Shown here one piece after another: positions 53,204-60,262 of a stretch of DNA of 64,000 nt. This DNA comes from Ga0077555 sp033764055 (GTDB taxonomy: Bacteria > Pseudomonadota > Alphaproteobacteria > Rhizobiales > Hyphomicrobiaceae): assembly GCA_033764055.1 (NCBI GenBank), contig JANRJI010000134.1, positions 76,661 through 140,660 of the forward strand, given 5' to 3'. The translations under genes were made by a program, and so were the position numbers. Below the pieces are notes generated by a model. The model was not told where the DNA came from. It searched no databases and saw only the letters and a list, made by a program, of their open reading frames with translations. Each line of letters starts with the position of its first letter. Position 1 is the first letter of the stretch.

Positions 53204-54496
53204 TCAGGTGCTCGCCCGGCGAAACCGTGGTCGCGCCGGCTCTGGCATTTTCGTCTGCACTGCGGTTGCCCAACTCGCAACCGTGCATGAGCGTGCTCCC
53301 GACACGGAAGCCGATGTTGTTGTTCCGGTTGTCGGTGGTGTTCCTGTTGCGGTTGGCCGAGCGGAGGTTCTGTGGATTGTTGTTCCAGGAACCGCCGCGA
53401 AGGACACGGCGACAAGGGGCCGTCCAGGCTTCGGGCTCGCTGGATCGAACCAGCCTCCCCCGAAGATCGTTTGGCGCAGGCGCCAAGTCTGAGCGTGCTG
53501 GGCATGGGCGATCCAGGCGCGCACGCGCGGCTCCAGGTCGCCCATCCCGATCGTCCCGGCCCGCCACTGATCACGCAGGCCGCGCAAACGATTGCGGAAA
53601 CGAGCGACATTGTCGTCGGGCAGGCTGCGACCGCCATCGGCGTGAAGTACGAAACCGAGGAACGTCGCGCTGTTTCGGGTGGAAGAAATGAAAGACTTGT
53701 CGGGATGAACTTTCAGGCGGCGGCCGTAGAGATAGCGCACGATCCTGCTCTGCCAATCCGAGAGCACCGCCGGGTCATCGTGGAAAAGCGCGAAGTCGTC
53801 GACATAGCGAACGTAAGGCGCCCGCAGCACCTCGGTCACGAAGTGATCGAGCGCGTCGAGATAGAGGTTCGCGAAGAACTGGCTCGTCAGGTTGCCGATC
53901 GGCAGACCGCGGCGGCGACCAAACGGCGTAAAAAGATCATCGCCGTCGAAGTACAGGTTGACTGGCTCCTGTGCGTTCGAGCCATCGACGATCAAGTCGA
54001 GCAAGAACAGCGTGCGTTCGCACTTCACGCGGCGCCGGAAAGCAGCCTTCAGCAGCGCGTGGTCGATTGATGGGAAATAGCGATAAACGTCACAGCGGAG
54101 CACGTGAGCGTGGCGGTCGCGATAACGCTCGTAGACACGAATGGCCAAGTGTGTGCCCTTACCCTTTCGGTTGGCGAAGGTGTTGTCGATGAAGCCGGCT
54201 TCGAAGATGGGCTCGACCACGGCGCAGAGCGCGTGGTGCACGACGCGATCGCGGAAAGGCGCAGCGGAGACGATGCGCTTTTTCGGATCGTTGACCTCGA
54301 AGGCGACGTAGTGTCCCGGCCTGTAGCTGCCGTCGAGTAGCTGCCGCTCCAGCGTCAGCAGCTCGGCTTCGAGGTTGGACAGGAACGACGCCGCACCGGG
54401 CTTCCTGCGCTTGCCGCGTGCGGCACGCCGGGCAGCCTCACGCAGGGCCGAGAAGCTGGCGATCCGGCCGAACAAATCATCGTGGCGCTTCGGCAT
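53204..54496 (-). CDS. Reverse transcriptase of a diversity-generating retroelement
   Basis: A 430-codon frame. The RT core occupies residues 40-290: motif A RCDVYRYFPSID (D136), motif 4 GLPIGNLTSQFFANLYLDAL (197-216), in which LPIGNLTSQ is the DGR type, catalytic YVDD at 231-234, VHPDKS and FLGFVL. A thumb-like segment ends near WRLRQTIFGGGWFD (345-351). From residue 362 the frame runs through the template repeat in a reading frame different from the one used in the target gene, so the last 70 residues are probably not conserved protein. The start overlaps the avd gene by 20 bases. The enzyme copies TR RNA with errors at adenines for transfer to the variable repeat. Confidence 0.93.
   Translation of the reverse strand: MPKRHDDLFGRIASFSALREAARRAARGKRRKPGAASFLSNLEAELLTLERQLLDGSYRPGHYVAFEVNDPKKRIVSAAPFRDRVVHHALCAVVEPIFEAGFIDNTFANRKGKGTHLAIRVYERYRDRHAHVLRCDVYRYFPSIDHALLKAAFRRRVKCERTLFLLDLIVDGSNAQEPVNLYFDGDDLFTPFGRRRGLPIGNLTSQFFANLYLDALDHFVTEVLRAPYVRYVDDFALFHDDPAVLSDWQSRIVRYLYGRRLKVHPDKSFISSTRNSATFLGFVLHADGGRSLPDDNVARFRNRLRGLRDQWRAGTIGMGDLEPRVRAWIAHAQHAQTWRLRQTIFGGGWFDPASPKPGRPLVAVSFAAVPGTTIHRTSARPTATGTPPTTGTTTSASVSGARSCTVASWATAVQTKMPEPARPRFRRAST
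53292..53413 (-). repeat. DGR template repeat (TR)
   Basis: A 122-bp non-coding template matching the VR in the TIR-FGE gene. Read in the VR frame it would encode LRGGSWNNNPQNLRSANRNR then NTTDNRNNNIGFRVG. It is packed with AAC/AAT (Asn) codons, which place mutable adenines in the first two codon positions. Over the 118-bp core all 18 differences from the VR are at coding-strand adenines. The 3' end (coding strand) differs from the VR by one further base (GGGAGC versus GGGAGG), the expected IMH*/IMH distinction that makes transfer one-way. It overlaps the 3' end of the RT reading frame. Confidence 0.93.
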
Positions 54497-54851
54497 GGCT
54501 CGCCTTCATCCAGCCGCCGATCTGCCGGCCGATCTCGTCGATGGAGCGCGCCGCGAATTCGTAGCGTCGATGATCCAGGTGCTTCAGCTCGACCGCCATG
54601 CGGATGAAATACCTGAGCTTGTCGAGCGCCATGTTCGCGCGCGCCAGATGATGGCGGCGCTCACGCGAGTAGTTGGCCTCGATCAGGCATTCCAGAACCT
54701 CCTGCCCGAGCGTCTGGATGCGGTCGCCGAGCAGCAGGCGCTGGCTGCGCGGAAATCGCTCCAACGCGGGCACGAGCCAAAGCAGGAAGCGGAAATGCTC
54801 CTCGAGAACGGGACTGACTTGTTTGGACGGCCTTTGCATGCAGGGGATCAT
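54477..54851 (-). CDS. avd: Avd-type four-helix-bundle accessory protein of the DGR
   Basis: A 124-residue basic helical protein of the accessory variability determinant type. Avd forms a pentameric barrel that binds the reverse transcriptase and TR RNA and is needed for mutagenic retrohoming in the Bordetella phage system. Visible segments include LEEHFRFLLWLVPALERFPR, LGDRIQTLGQEVLECLIEA, and RRHHLARANMALDKLRYFIR. It lies directly between target gene and RT, the usual DGR order. The outer ATG is favoured because its CGGAATT context resembles that of the target gene; an inner ATG four codons later is possible. Confidence 0.85.
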   Translation of the reverse strand: MIPCMQRPSKQVSPVLEEHFRFLLWLVPALERFPRSQRLLLGDRIQTLGQEVLECLIEANYSRERRHHLARANMALDKLRYFIRMAVELKHLDHRRYEFAARSIDEIGRQIGGWMKASHAEAPR

Positions 54852-54861
54852 AGCAATTCCG

Positions 54862-54880
54862 GTGGGGGCTGCGCCCCCAC
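54862..54880 (-). repeat. 8-bp GC-rich hairpin between VR and avd
   Basis: GTGGGGGC and GCCCCCAC with a 3-base loop, starting about 70 bases after the VR on the coding strand and about 10 bases before the avd start. A stem of this size downstream of the VR recalls the hairpin that stimulates target-site recognition in the Bordetella DGR, though there it is within a few bases of the IMH. It may instead damp avd translation. Confidence 0.5.
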
Positions 54881-54944
54881 ACCCCCCTTCCGTCCCCACA
54901 ATCCACAGCGCCAGTGGCAAACGGCAAAAGGGCAAAACTACAGA

Positions 54945-56339
54945 CTAAAACGTCCTCCCGACACGGAAGCCGATGCCGTTGCCCCGGTCGCCGGAGGAGC
55001 TCCCGCCGCGGTAGGCCGAGCGGAGGTACTGTGGAATGCTGCCCCAGGAACCGCCGCGAAGGACACGGCGACTTGGGTCACCTTCCATTCGTGGCGCCCC
55101 ATCTTCCGGAATGCCATTCAGGCTGTCGTGCCAGACGTCCTCGCACCATTCCCAGACATTGCCGTGGACATTGAAAAGTCCCCAGGGATTGGCATCGAAG
55201 CTACCCGCGGGAGCGGTCGCCTGCCGGTACTCGCCCTTCGAGCCGCCACCTGCATATGTAAAGTTGCCGTCGTAGTTGGCTTGCTTCGGAGTGATCGCCG
55301 AGCCCCACCAGAATGGCGTCGTCGTGCCAGCGCGCGTCACGTACTCCCACTCGGCTTCAGACAGCAGTTTGTAAGGCGTGCCAGTCTGCTCCGACAACCA
55401 CTGCACGTAAGCTTTGGCGTCGTCCCAGTTTACGCAGACGACGGGGTGGCTGTCGTCCTGAGCAAATCCAGGATTGCGCCAGGAATACTTCGGATCGTGC
55501 TTCCACTCGGTGCCGGTCCAACCAAATGCGCCGCCCTCGGTCTTGTAGCCGGTGTTGTTGAAGAATGCCGCGAACTGTCCACGGGTGACGGCATGGCGCC
55601 CAACCGCAAACGGTTTCCGGAATGTAATCTGCCGCTGCGGGCTTTCGCTGCCCTTCAACCATGGCTCACGCTCGGGCTCGCTCTCGGGCGAGCCCATGGT
55701 AAAGCTCCCCGTCGGCACGACCACCATTTCGGGCCCGTGCGCGTGGTCCTTGAACCACTCGGTCTTGCCGGCACCTGGCTTGAACCAGCCGTCCGAGACG
55801 CCGTGTGTGGTCAGCGCGTCGACCTTGATGCGGTCCTTGGGTGGCGCCGACGCAGGTGCCGGAACCACCAGTTGGGCCGGGGCGGGTCGCAGCTTGCGGA
55901 TCAGCCGCGCCACGTCGTCGTCGAAGTTCTCGAACTTCACGAACTCCGCATGGCGATAAACCAGATCCTTCAGGTCGTCGGGCAACTTCGCCGGATCGGG
56001 CATCGGTGCGCCATCGAGCAGCACCGGCACAACGGGAATGTCGCGCGCCAAGGCCTCCGCAATCTCGATGCGCACGAAGTCGGCAGGGTTCATCAGCCTC
56101 GGCTGGCCGGAGCGCGGGTCGGTCACACTCGCCCAGGTCGGGCCGATCAGCGCCAGAAGCACATCACACTGGTCGACCCAGCCCCTGAGGATCTTTCGGA
56201 AATCGGCGCCGAGTGGGATCGAGTCGATATCCATGAACACGTGCTCACGCGGCACGACCTGCGTGAACGCTGCGTAGACCATGCGTGCCTGATACCGGCT
56301 GTCGTCGCGCCGGTAGCTGATGAAAACCTTGCCAACCAT
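54945..56339 (-). CDS. DGR target: TIR domain fused to FGE/C-type-lectin-fold variable domain
   Basis: A 464-residue protein. Residues 1-145 are a TIR domain: KVFISYRRDDSRYQARMVY, VFMDIDSIPLGADF, CDVLLALIGPTW, and DFVRIEIAEAL, whose E92 aligns with the catalytic glutamate of NAD-cleaving TIRs. A Pro/Ala linker (151-200) joins an FGE-sulfatase domain (204-464) with MVVVPTGSFTMGS, WEYVTRAGTTTPFWWG and NVWEWCEDVW. The usual FRC catalytic cysteine near the C-terminus is FRV here, so it should be a binding fold, not an enzyme. Residues 433-455 are encoded by the variable repeat. The start MVGKVFISYRR is set by the domain edge and a nearby CGGA. Confidence 0.93.
   Translation of the reverse strand: MVGKVFISYRRDDSRYQARMVYAAFTQVVPREHVFMDIDSIPLGADFRKILRGWVDQCDVLLALIGPTWASVTDPRSGQPRLMNPADFVRIEIAEALARDIPVVPVLLDGAPMPDPAKLPDDLKDLVYRHAEFVKFENFDDDVARLIRKLRPAPAQLVVPAPASAPPKDRIKVDALTTHGVSDGWFKPGAGKTEWFKDHAHGPEMVVVPTGSFTMGSPESEPEREPWLKGSESPQRQITFRKPFAVGRHAVTRGQFAAFFNNTGYKTEGGAFGWTGTEWKHDPKYSWRNPGFAQDDSHPVVCVNWDDAKAYVQWLSEQTGTPYKLLSEAEWEYVTRAGTTTPFWWGSAITPKQANYDGNFTYAGGGSKGEYRQATAPAGSFDANPWGLFNVHGNVWEWCEDVWHDSLNGIPEDGAPRMEGDPSRRVLRGGSWGSIPQYLRSAYRGGSSSGDRGNGIGFRVGRTF
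54951..55072 (-). repeat. DGR variable repeat (VR) with IMH
   Basis: The last 122 bp of the target gene before its stop region. Compared with the TR it has 13 A-to-G and 5 A-to-T changes on the coding strand, within 54976-55043, and no change at any non-adenine in that span. The invariant 3' end (coding strand TCGGCTTCCGTGTCGGGAGG) acts as the initiation-of-mutagenic-homing site. Fourteen residues differ from the template-encoded sequence, 10 of them at Asn codons. Confidence 0.94.
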
Positions 56340-56583
56340 AATTCCGAAGCCTGGAGTCCCGTTCCGATGCCTTCGCGCTGATCCTAATCGAACCCTTCGT
56401 ATACGGGAACAGGGCTGCGAGGGAAAACCATACCGATCGACACCATCGGCTTCGGTCCTCCCAGTGCCGATTAAGGCTGGCAAGGCAGCAAGTCCTCCCC
56501 TGCTGCCCCACCACGCCCGCCAGCGATGGCGTCAAAGTCACCCTTCGCCCAGAAGCCGCCCTTCGCCCCCCACCGCAGCAAAA
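56340..56583 (-). promoter_or_regulatory. Likely promoter region of the DGR target gene
   Basis: About 240 bp between the mdh terminator and the TIR-FGE start. It holds no gene. A candidate pair TTTTCC and TATACG, 18 bases apart on the minus strand, could be a sigma-70-type promoter but matches the consensus only weakly. Confidence 0.3.
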
Positions 56584-56609
56584 AGGCGCCGGGCATCCGC
56601 CCGGCGCCT
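56581..56609 (-). terminator. Intrinsic terminator of mdh
   Basis: A perfect 11-bp stem, AGGCGCCGGGC / GCCCGGCGCCT, with a 4-base loop, followed on the minus strand by TTTTGCTG. It starts 28 bases after the mdh stop and separates mdh from the retroelement. Confidence 0.85.
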
Positions 56610-56636
56610 CGTTCATGACAGCACCGCTCCGTCCAC

Positions 56637-57602
56637 TCACGCACCCAGGTGCGGCGCGATCTTGTTGCAGGCGTCGATCAGGCCCTTCACGCTCTCGACC
56701 GACTTCATGAACATCTGCCGCTCGGCCGCGTTGAGGTCGATCTCGACGATGCGCTCGACACCGTTGGCGCCGATCACCACCGGCACGCCGACGTAGAGGC
56801 CCTTCACGCCGTACTCGCCGTTGAGGTAGGCGGCGCAGGGCAGGATGCGGCGCTTGTCCTTGAGGTAGCTCTCGGCCATCTGGATCGCCGAGGAGGCCGG
56901 CGCGTAGAACGCCGAGCCGGTCTTCAACAGACCGACGATCTCGCCGCCGCCCTTGCGCGTGCGGTCGACGATCTGGTCGAGGCGGTCCTGGGTCAGCCAG
57001 CGCATCTTGACGAGGTCGGGCAGCGGCACGCCGCCGACCGACGAGTAGCGCACCAGCGGCACCATGTCGTCGCCGTGACCGCCGAGCACGAACGCTGCGA
57101 CGTCCTCGACGGACACCTTCATCTCCTCGGCGAGGAACATGCGGAAGCGGCCCGTGTCGAGCACGCCGGCCATGCCGATGACCTTGCTCTTCGGCAGACC
57201 GCAGGCCTTCTGAAGCGCCCACACCATGGCGTCGAGCGGGTTGGTGATGCAGATGACGAAGGCGTCGGGGGCATACTTCTTGATGCCGGCGCCCACCTGC
57301 TCCATCACCTTGAGATTGATGCCGAGCAGATCGTCACGGCTCATGCCGGGCTTCCTCGGCACGCCGGCCGTCACGATGACGACGTCGGCACCCTCGATGT
57401 CGGCGTAGGCGTTGGTGCCCTTCATCGTCGAGTCGAAGCCCTCCACCGCGCCCGACTGCATGATGTCGAGCGATTTGCCCGCCGGCATCCCCTCGGCCAC
57501 GTCGAACAGCACCACGTCGCCGAGCTCCTTCAGGCCCACGAGGTGGGCGAGCGTGCCGCCGATCATGCCGGCGCCGACGAGGGCGATCTTGGTGCGTGCC
57601 AT
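56637..57602 (-). CDS. mdh: Malate dehydrogenase (LDH-like)
   Basis: A 321-residue NAD-dependent malate dehydrogenase of the LDH-like group found in alphaproteobacteria. ALVGAGMIGGTLAHLVGLKE is the dinucleotide loop, VPRKPGMSRDDLLGINLKVM supplies substrate arginines, CITNPLDAMVWALQ and GVLDTGRFRMFL follow, and GGHGDDMVPL contains the proton-relay histidine. MARTKIALVGAG with GGAGAGAA upstream sets the start. It normally heads an mdh-sucC-sucD unit in this class; a terminator directly after it and the DGR interrupt that arrangement here. Confidence 0.97.
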   Translation of the reverse strand: MARTKIALVGAGMIGGTLAHLVGLKELGDVVLFDVAEGMPAGKSLDIMQSGAVEGFDSTMKGTNAYADIEGADVVIVTAGVPRKPGMSRDDLLGINLKVMEQVGAGIKKYAPDAFVICITNPLDAMVWALQKACGLPKSKVIGMAGVLDTGRFRMFLAEEMKVSVEDVAAFVLGGHGDDMVPLVRYSSVGGVPLPDLVKMRWLTQDRLDQIVDRTRKGGGEIVGLLKTGSAFYAPASSAIQMAESYLKDKRRILPCAAYLNGEYGVKGLYVGVPVVIGANGVERIVEIDLNAAERQMFMKSVESVKGLIDACNKIAPHLGA

Positions 57603-57786
57603 GGGGGTTCTCTCCATCTGGGTGCGAGAGGGGCCGGATGGCAGGTGCCGGACCGGGCCGGCTCGAGGCCCCACTGTTCGGGCCACGGCTTAAACCTAAT
57701 TCCCCCGGGCGGCAAGGCAGAGCCGCCCGGGGAAGGTATGCAGGGATGTTCCAGGGAAACGGCCGCAGCAACCCGTCGGGCTGATG

Positions 57787-58362
57787 TCAGCGGGGCTCCG
57801 TCCAGCTCTCGGAGAAGGCGAGGGCCGACGTCGAGAACGGCCTGCCTTCGCGTTGCATCGGCCATGGCTTGCCTGAGGCGAGCTCGCCGTCGCGCTCGAG
57901 GCGGCCGCCGAGCGCCGGGATCAAGACGGTATTGAGCCCGTACTTGCGCCCGTTGTGGCCCGGCTGGTGGTGGATCATCAGTGGCTCGCCGATGTCGTAC
58001 CAGGTGAGCGTGATGTCCTCGTTTCCGGTGATGATGCGCTCGGTCCAGCAGGTGCGCGGATCGCCCTCCTTCTCGAACTCGGCGTCGTGCACCGGGATCG
58101 ACCTGTCGGCGAGCTCGGCATTGAGCATGCCCTGCACGGTGTCCTGCAGCCATCGCGCCATGGCGATGTTGTCGGACCAAGCGAGCCACTTATCGTCCGT
58201 GAGCTCGCTCTTCATGAAGAGCACATGCCCCGGCCCCTTGGGCGAGAGGTAGATCCGCCAGAAGCTGGCGTTGGTCGTCAACGGCCCGCCGTCTGCTGCC
58301 GAAAGGCGCAGGAACGGGTTCTCGCCGGTCAGGATGGTGCGGTTGGGGTCTGCGATGGACAT
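57787..58362 (-). CDS. Hypothetical protein following ridA
   Basis: A 191-residue soluble protein with no signal peptide or membrane segment. It has mixed alpha/beta composition, with ASFWRIYLSPKGPGHVLFMK and MIHHQPGHNGRKYGLNTVLI as its most distinctive stretches. GAGGAGA lies 7 bases upstream of the ATG. It begins 14 bp after the ridA stop and is clearly cotranscribed with it. The histidine cluster IHHQPGHN might bind a metal. The family was not recognised. Confidence 0.7.
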   Translation of the reverse strand: MSIADPNRTILTGENPFLRLSAADGGPLTTNASFWRIYLSPKGPGHVLFMKSELTDDKWLAWSDNIAMARWLQDTVQGMLNAELADRSIPVHDAEFEKEGDPRTCWTERIITGNEDITLTWYDIGEPLMIHHQPGHNGRKYGLNTVLIPALGGRLERDGELASGKPWPMQREGRPFSTSALAFSESWTEPR

Positions 58363-58376
58363 GGTTAGTCTCCTCT

Positions 58377-58772
58377 CTAGATGACGGCGATCGCCTCGAC
58401 CTCGATCAGCCAGCCGGGTTGCGCCAGTGCCGTGACGCCGACCAGCGTCGAGGCCGGCGCCTTCTTGCCGAAGAATTCCTCGCGGATCGCCGCGAGCTCG
58501 GCCCGGTGGCGAACGTCGACGAGGTAGGTGTTCAACTTCACGATGTTGGCGATGTTGCCGCCAGCTGCCTCGACCTGGGCCTTGAGCGCGGCGAAGGTGG
58601 CTCGCGCCTGCGCCGCGAAATCGCCGGGATGCCCGACCTGGCCCGCATCGCCGTAGTCGACCTGCCCGGAGATCAGGAGGATAGCCTGGGCCCCCGTCAC
58701 CTTGATCGCCTGGCTGTAGGCGGGTGGGTCGAATACCCCCGTCGCCACGATCCGCTCGATATTCAATGCCAT
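58377..58772 (-). CDS. RidA-family protein (enamine/imine deaminase type)
   Basis: A 131-residue RidA/YjgF-family protein. Such proteins hydrolyse reactive enamine/imine intermediates from PLP enzymes, or act in specific catabolic pathways. SQAIKVTGAQAILLISGQVD and GNIANIVKLNTYLVDVRHRA are typical, and LVGVTALAQPGWLIEVEAIA closes the fold. The usual catalytic arginine region reads STLVGV, without the R of the RidA subgroup (SRxxxxV), so this is probably a non-RidA subfamily member. AGGAGG precedes the ATG by 5 bases. Confidence 0.85.
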   Translation of the reverse strand: MALNIERIVATGVFDPPAYSQAIKVTGAQAILLISGQVDYGDAGQVGHPGDFAAQARATFAALKAQVEAAGGNIANIVKLNTYLVDVRHRAELAAIREEFFGKKAPASTLVGVTALAQPGWLIEVEAIAVI

Positions 58773-59072
58773 TGACACCTCCTGCTGGACATTCCGATTC
58801 GACGACTTACGTCAAGCATTATCCACAGGCCCCGGAAACGGCGGAAGATCAGCCAGCGATAGAGGGGCGTGCGTGGTAGAAGACGGTGTTCCAAATGCAA
58901 GTTGCCTAGCGTCCAGTTAGCGTACATTTGCGTCGTGCGTCAGCCCCTCTGACGGTCCTCCCTTCCCCGGCTCCGATGACCCCGCGGTCGGACAGGAAGA
59001 CTGGCCTCGTCCGAGGGGCACGCCTGCGGCCCAGATCCGCCCATGGCCGCAGCAAGCTCCGTCCGACACGGC
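58773..59072. other. Gap without gene
   Basis: About 300 bp between the ridA start and the stop of the upstream alpha/beta hydrolase. It holds presumably the ridA promoter. A 6-bp inverted repeat CGTCAG/CTGACG near 58940 is the only structure seen. Confidence 0.4.
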
Positions 59073-59825
59073 TCACGCACGCCGGGACAGGAAATCCGTC
59101 ACCGCCGCCATGTATGAGCGGTCGCCGACCGCCTTCATGTGGTCGCGGCCTGGTATCACAAATGCTTCGGCGCCGGGAATGAGCCTGGCAAGGTCCTCGG
59201 CCCGGCCGCCGATCACATCATCGCTGCCGACGGCAACGAGCACCGGGCAGGCAAGGCCGGCGAGCGCGGCCGCAGTCAGCGGGTCGCGGGACGATCGGAT
59301 GCAGGCGGCGAGGGCCTTGAGGTCGCTGCGTGTCTGCTCGGCGAAGGCGCGGAATGTGCGGGCGGTGGCATTGGTCACGTCATCGATGCTCGGTGCCTCG
59401 AGGGCAGCGGCGATGGGGCCGGTTCCGGCCATGGGCCGCACCATGTTGCCTCCGAGACCGGCAAGAATGGCGCTGCGCACGCGCTCGGGATGGGCAAGAG
59501 CCAGAAAGGCCGTGATGCGTGCGCCCATCGAGTAGCCCATCACATCCGCGCGCGCGATCGCGAGATGGTCAAGCAGGCGGCGCGCGTCCTCGGCCATGCG
59601 GGGGCCGCCGTAAAGCGACGGATCGTGCAGCTTCTCCGACTCCCCGTGCCCCCGATTGTCGATGGCCACGACGCGACGGCCCTGCGCCACCAGATGCCGC
59701 ACCCAGCCGGTGTCCACCCAATTGATGCGAGCGCTCGAGGCAAAGCCGTGGATGAGCAGGATCGGCTCGCCGCTGCCTTCGTCGAGATAGGCGATGTCGA
59801 CGCCCTCGGAGCTGAAGTGTGGCAT
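59073..59825 (-). CDS. Alpha/beta-hydrolase fold protein
   Basis: A 250-residue hydrolase. The nucleophile elbow is GYSMGA (serine in DVMGYSMGAR), the acid is likely in VGSDDVIGG, and the histidine is in PGRDHMKAVGD. The oxyanion segment HGFASSARINW follows the first strands. Substrates in this family include esters, lactones, epoxides and enol-lactones; similarity to 3-oxoadipate enol-lactonase-type enzymes is seen in the general layout only. It is divergent from the zinc-finger gene across about 155 bp. Confidence 0.88.
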   Translation of the reverse strand: MPHFSSEGVDIAYLDEGSGEPILLIHGFASSARINWVDTGWVRHLVAQGRRVVAIDNRGHGESEKLHDPSLYGGPRMAEDARRLLDHLAIARADVMGYSMGARITAFLALAHPERVRSAILAGLGGNMVRPMAGTGPIAAALEAPSIDDVTNATARTFRAFAEQTRSDLKALAACIRSSRDPLTAAALAGLACPVLVAVGSDDVIGGRAEDLARLIPGAEAFVIPGRDHMKAVGDRSYMAAVTDFLSRRA

Positions 59826-59980
59826 GGCCCGCCCTGTGTTGCTGCCCGCGACGGAGCACCGGCGTGGAGGCTCCGCACCGACGGGACGAGCCCAATGTGC
59901 CGGTCAATTGGCCGCTGTCAATTGCCGGCGGCGACAGCTATTGTCCAACCCGACAGCATACCGCGACTGGAGAGCATCGC

Positions 59981-60238
59981 ATGGCCCAGAGCGTCGTCCC
60001 GCATTTCGCAAACGACCAGGGCGTCGACAGGATCAGAGTAGGGGTTCACGAGCTCAACTGTATGGGAGCCCGGCCGCCTTACGACCACCCGCACGTCTAC
60101 CTCGACATGGGGACCGACCACGAGATCCTGTGCCCTTATTGCTCGACTCTCTACATCTACGATGGGTCACTGGCGCCGACCGAGTCGGAGCCGGCCGGGT
60201 GTTGCGTGACAGTACACGGAGACGCGGCGACGGCCTGA
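59981..60238 (+). CDS. CHCC-type zinc-ribbon protein
   Basis: An 85-residue protein with a zf-CHCC domain: the C..H...CPYC arrangement is seen in NCMGARPPYDHPHVYLDMG and EILCPYCSTLYIYDG. The family is related to the zinc-binding NDUFS6 accessory subunit of complex I and is widespread in alphaproteobacteria as a small soluble protein. GGAG lies 8 bases before the ATG. A flavin monooxygenase gene follows 24 bp downstream in the same direction. Confidence 0.82.
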   Translation: MAQSVVPHFANDQGVDRIRVGVHELNCMGARPPYDHPHVYLDMGTDHEILCPYCSTLYIYDGSLAPTESEPAGCCVTVHGDAATA

Positions 60239-60262
60239 GCGCCGCCGGAAGCTTGCGGTCGA

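Noticed and set aside
53204..54496. Reverse transcriptase as part of a group II intron or retron
   Set aside because: No intron RNA domains, maturase domain or msr/msd-like structure is seen, and the TR/VR pair with adenine-specific changes points to a DGR.
53292..55072. Repeat pair as CRISPR or transposon ends
   Set aside because: There are only two copies in direct orientation, one inside a coding sequence, differing solely at adenines apart from one terminal base. Neither CRISPR spacers nor a transposase is present.
54945..56339. Target protein as an active formylglycine-generating enzyme
   Set aside because: The C-terminal catalytic cysteine position reads FRV, no sulfatase gene is nearby, and the C-terminus is under diversification, so a binding role is far more likely.
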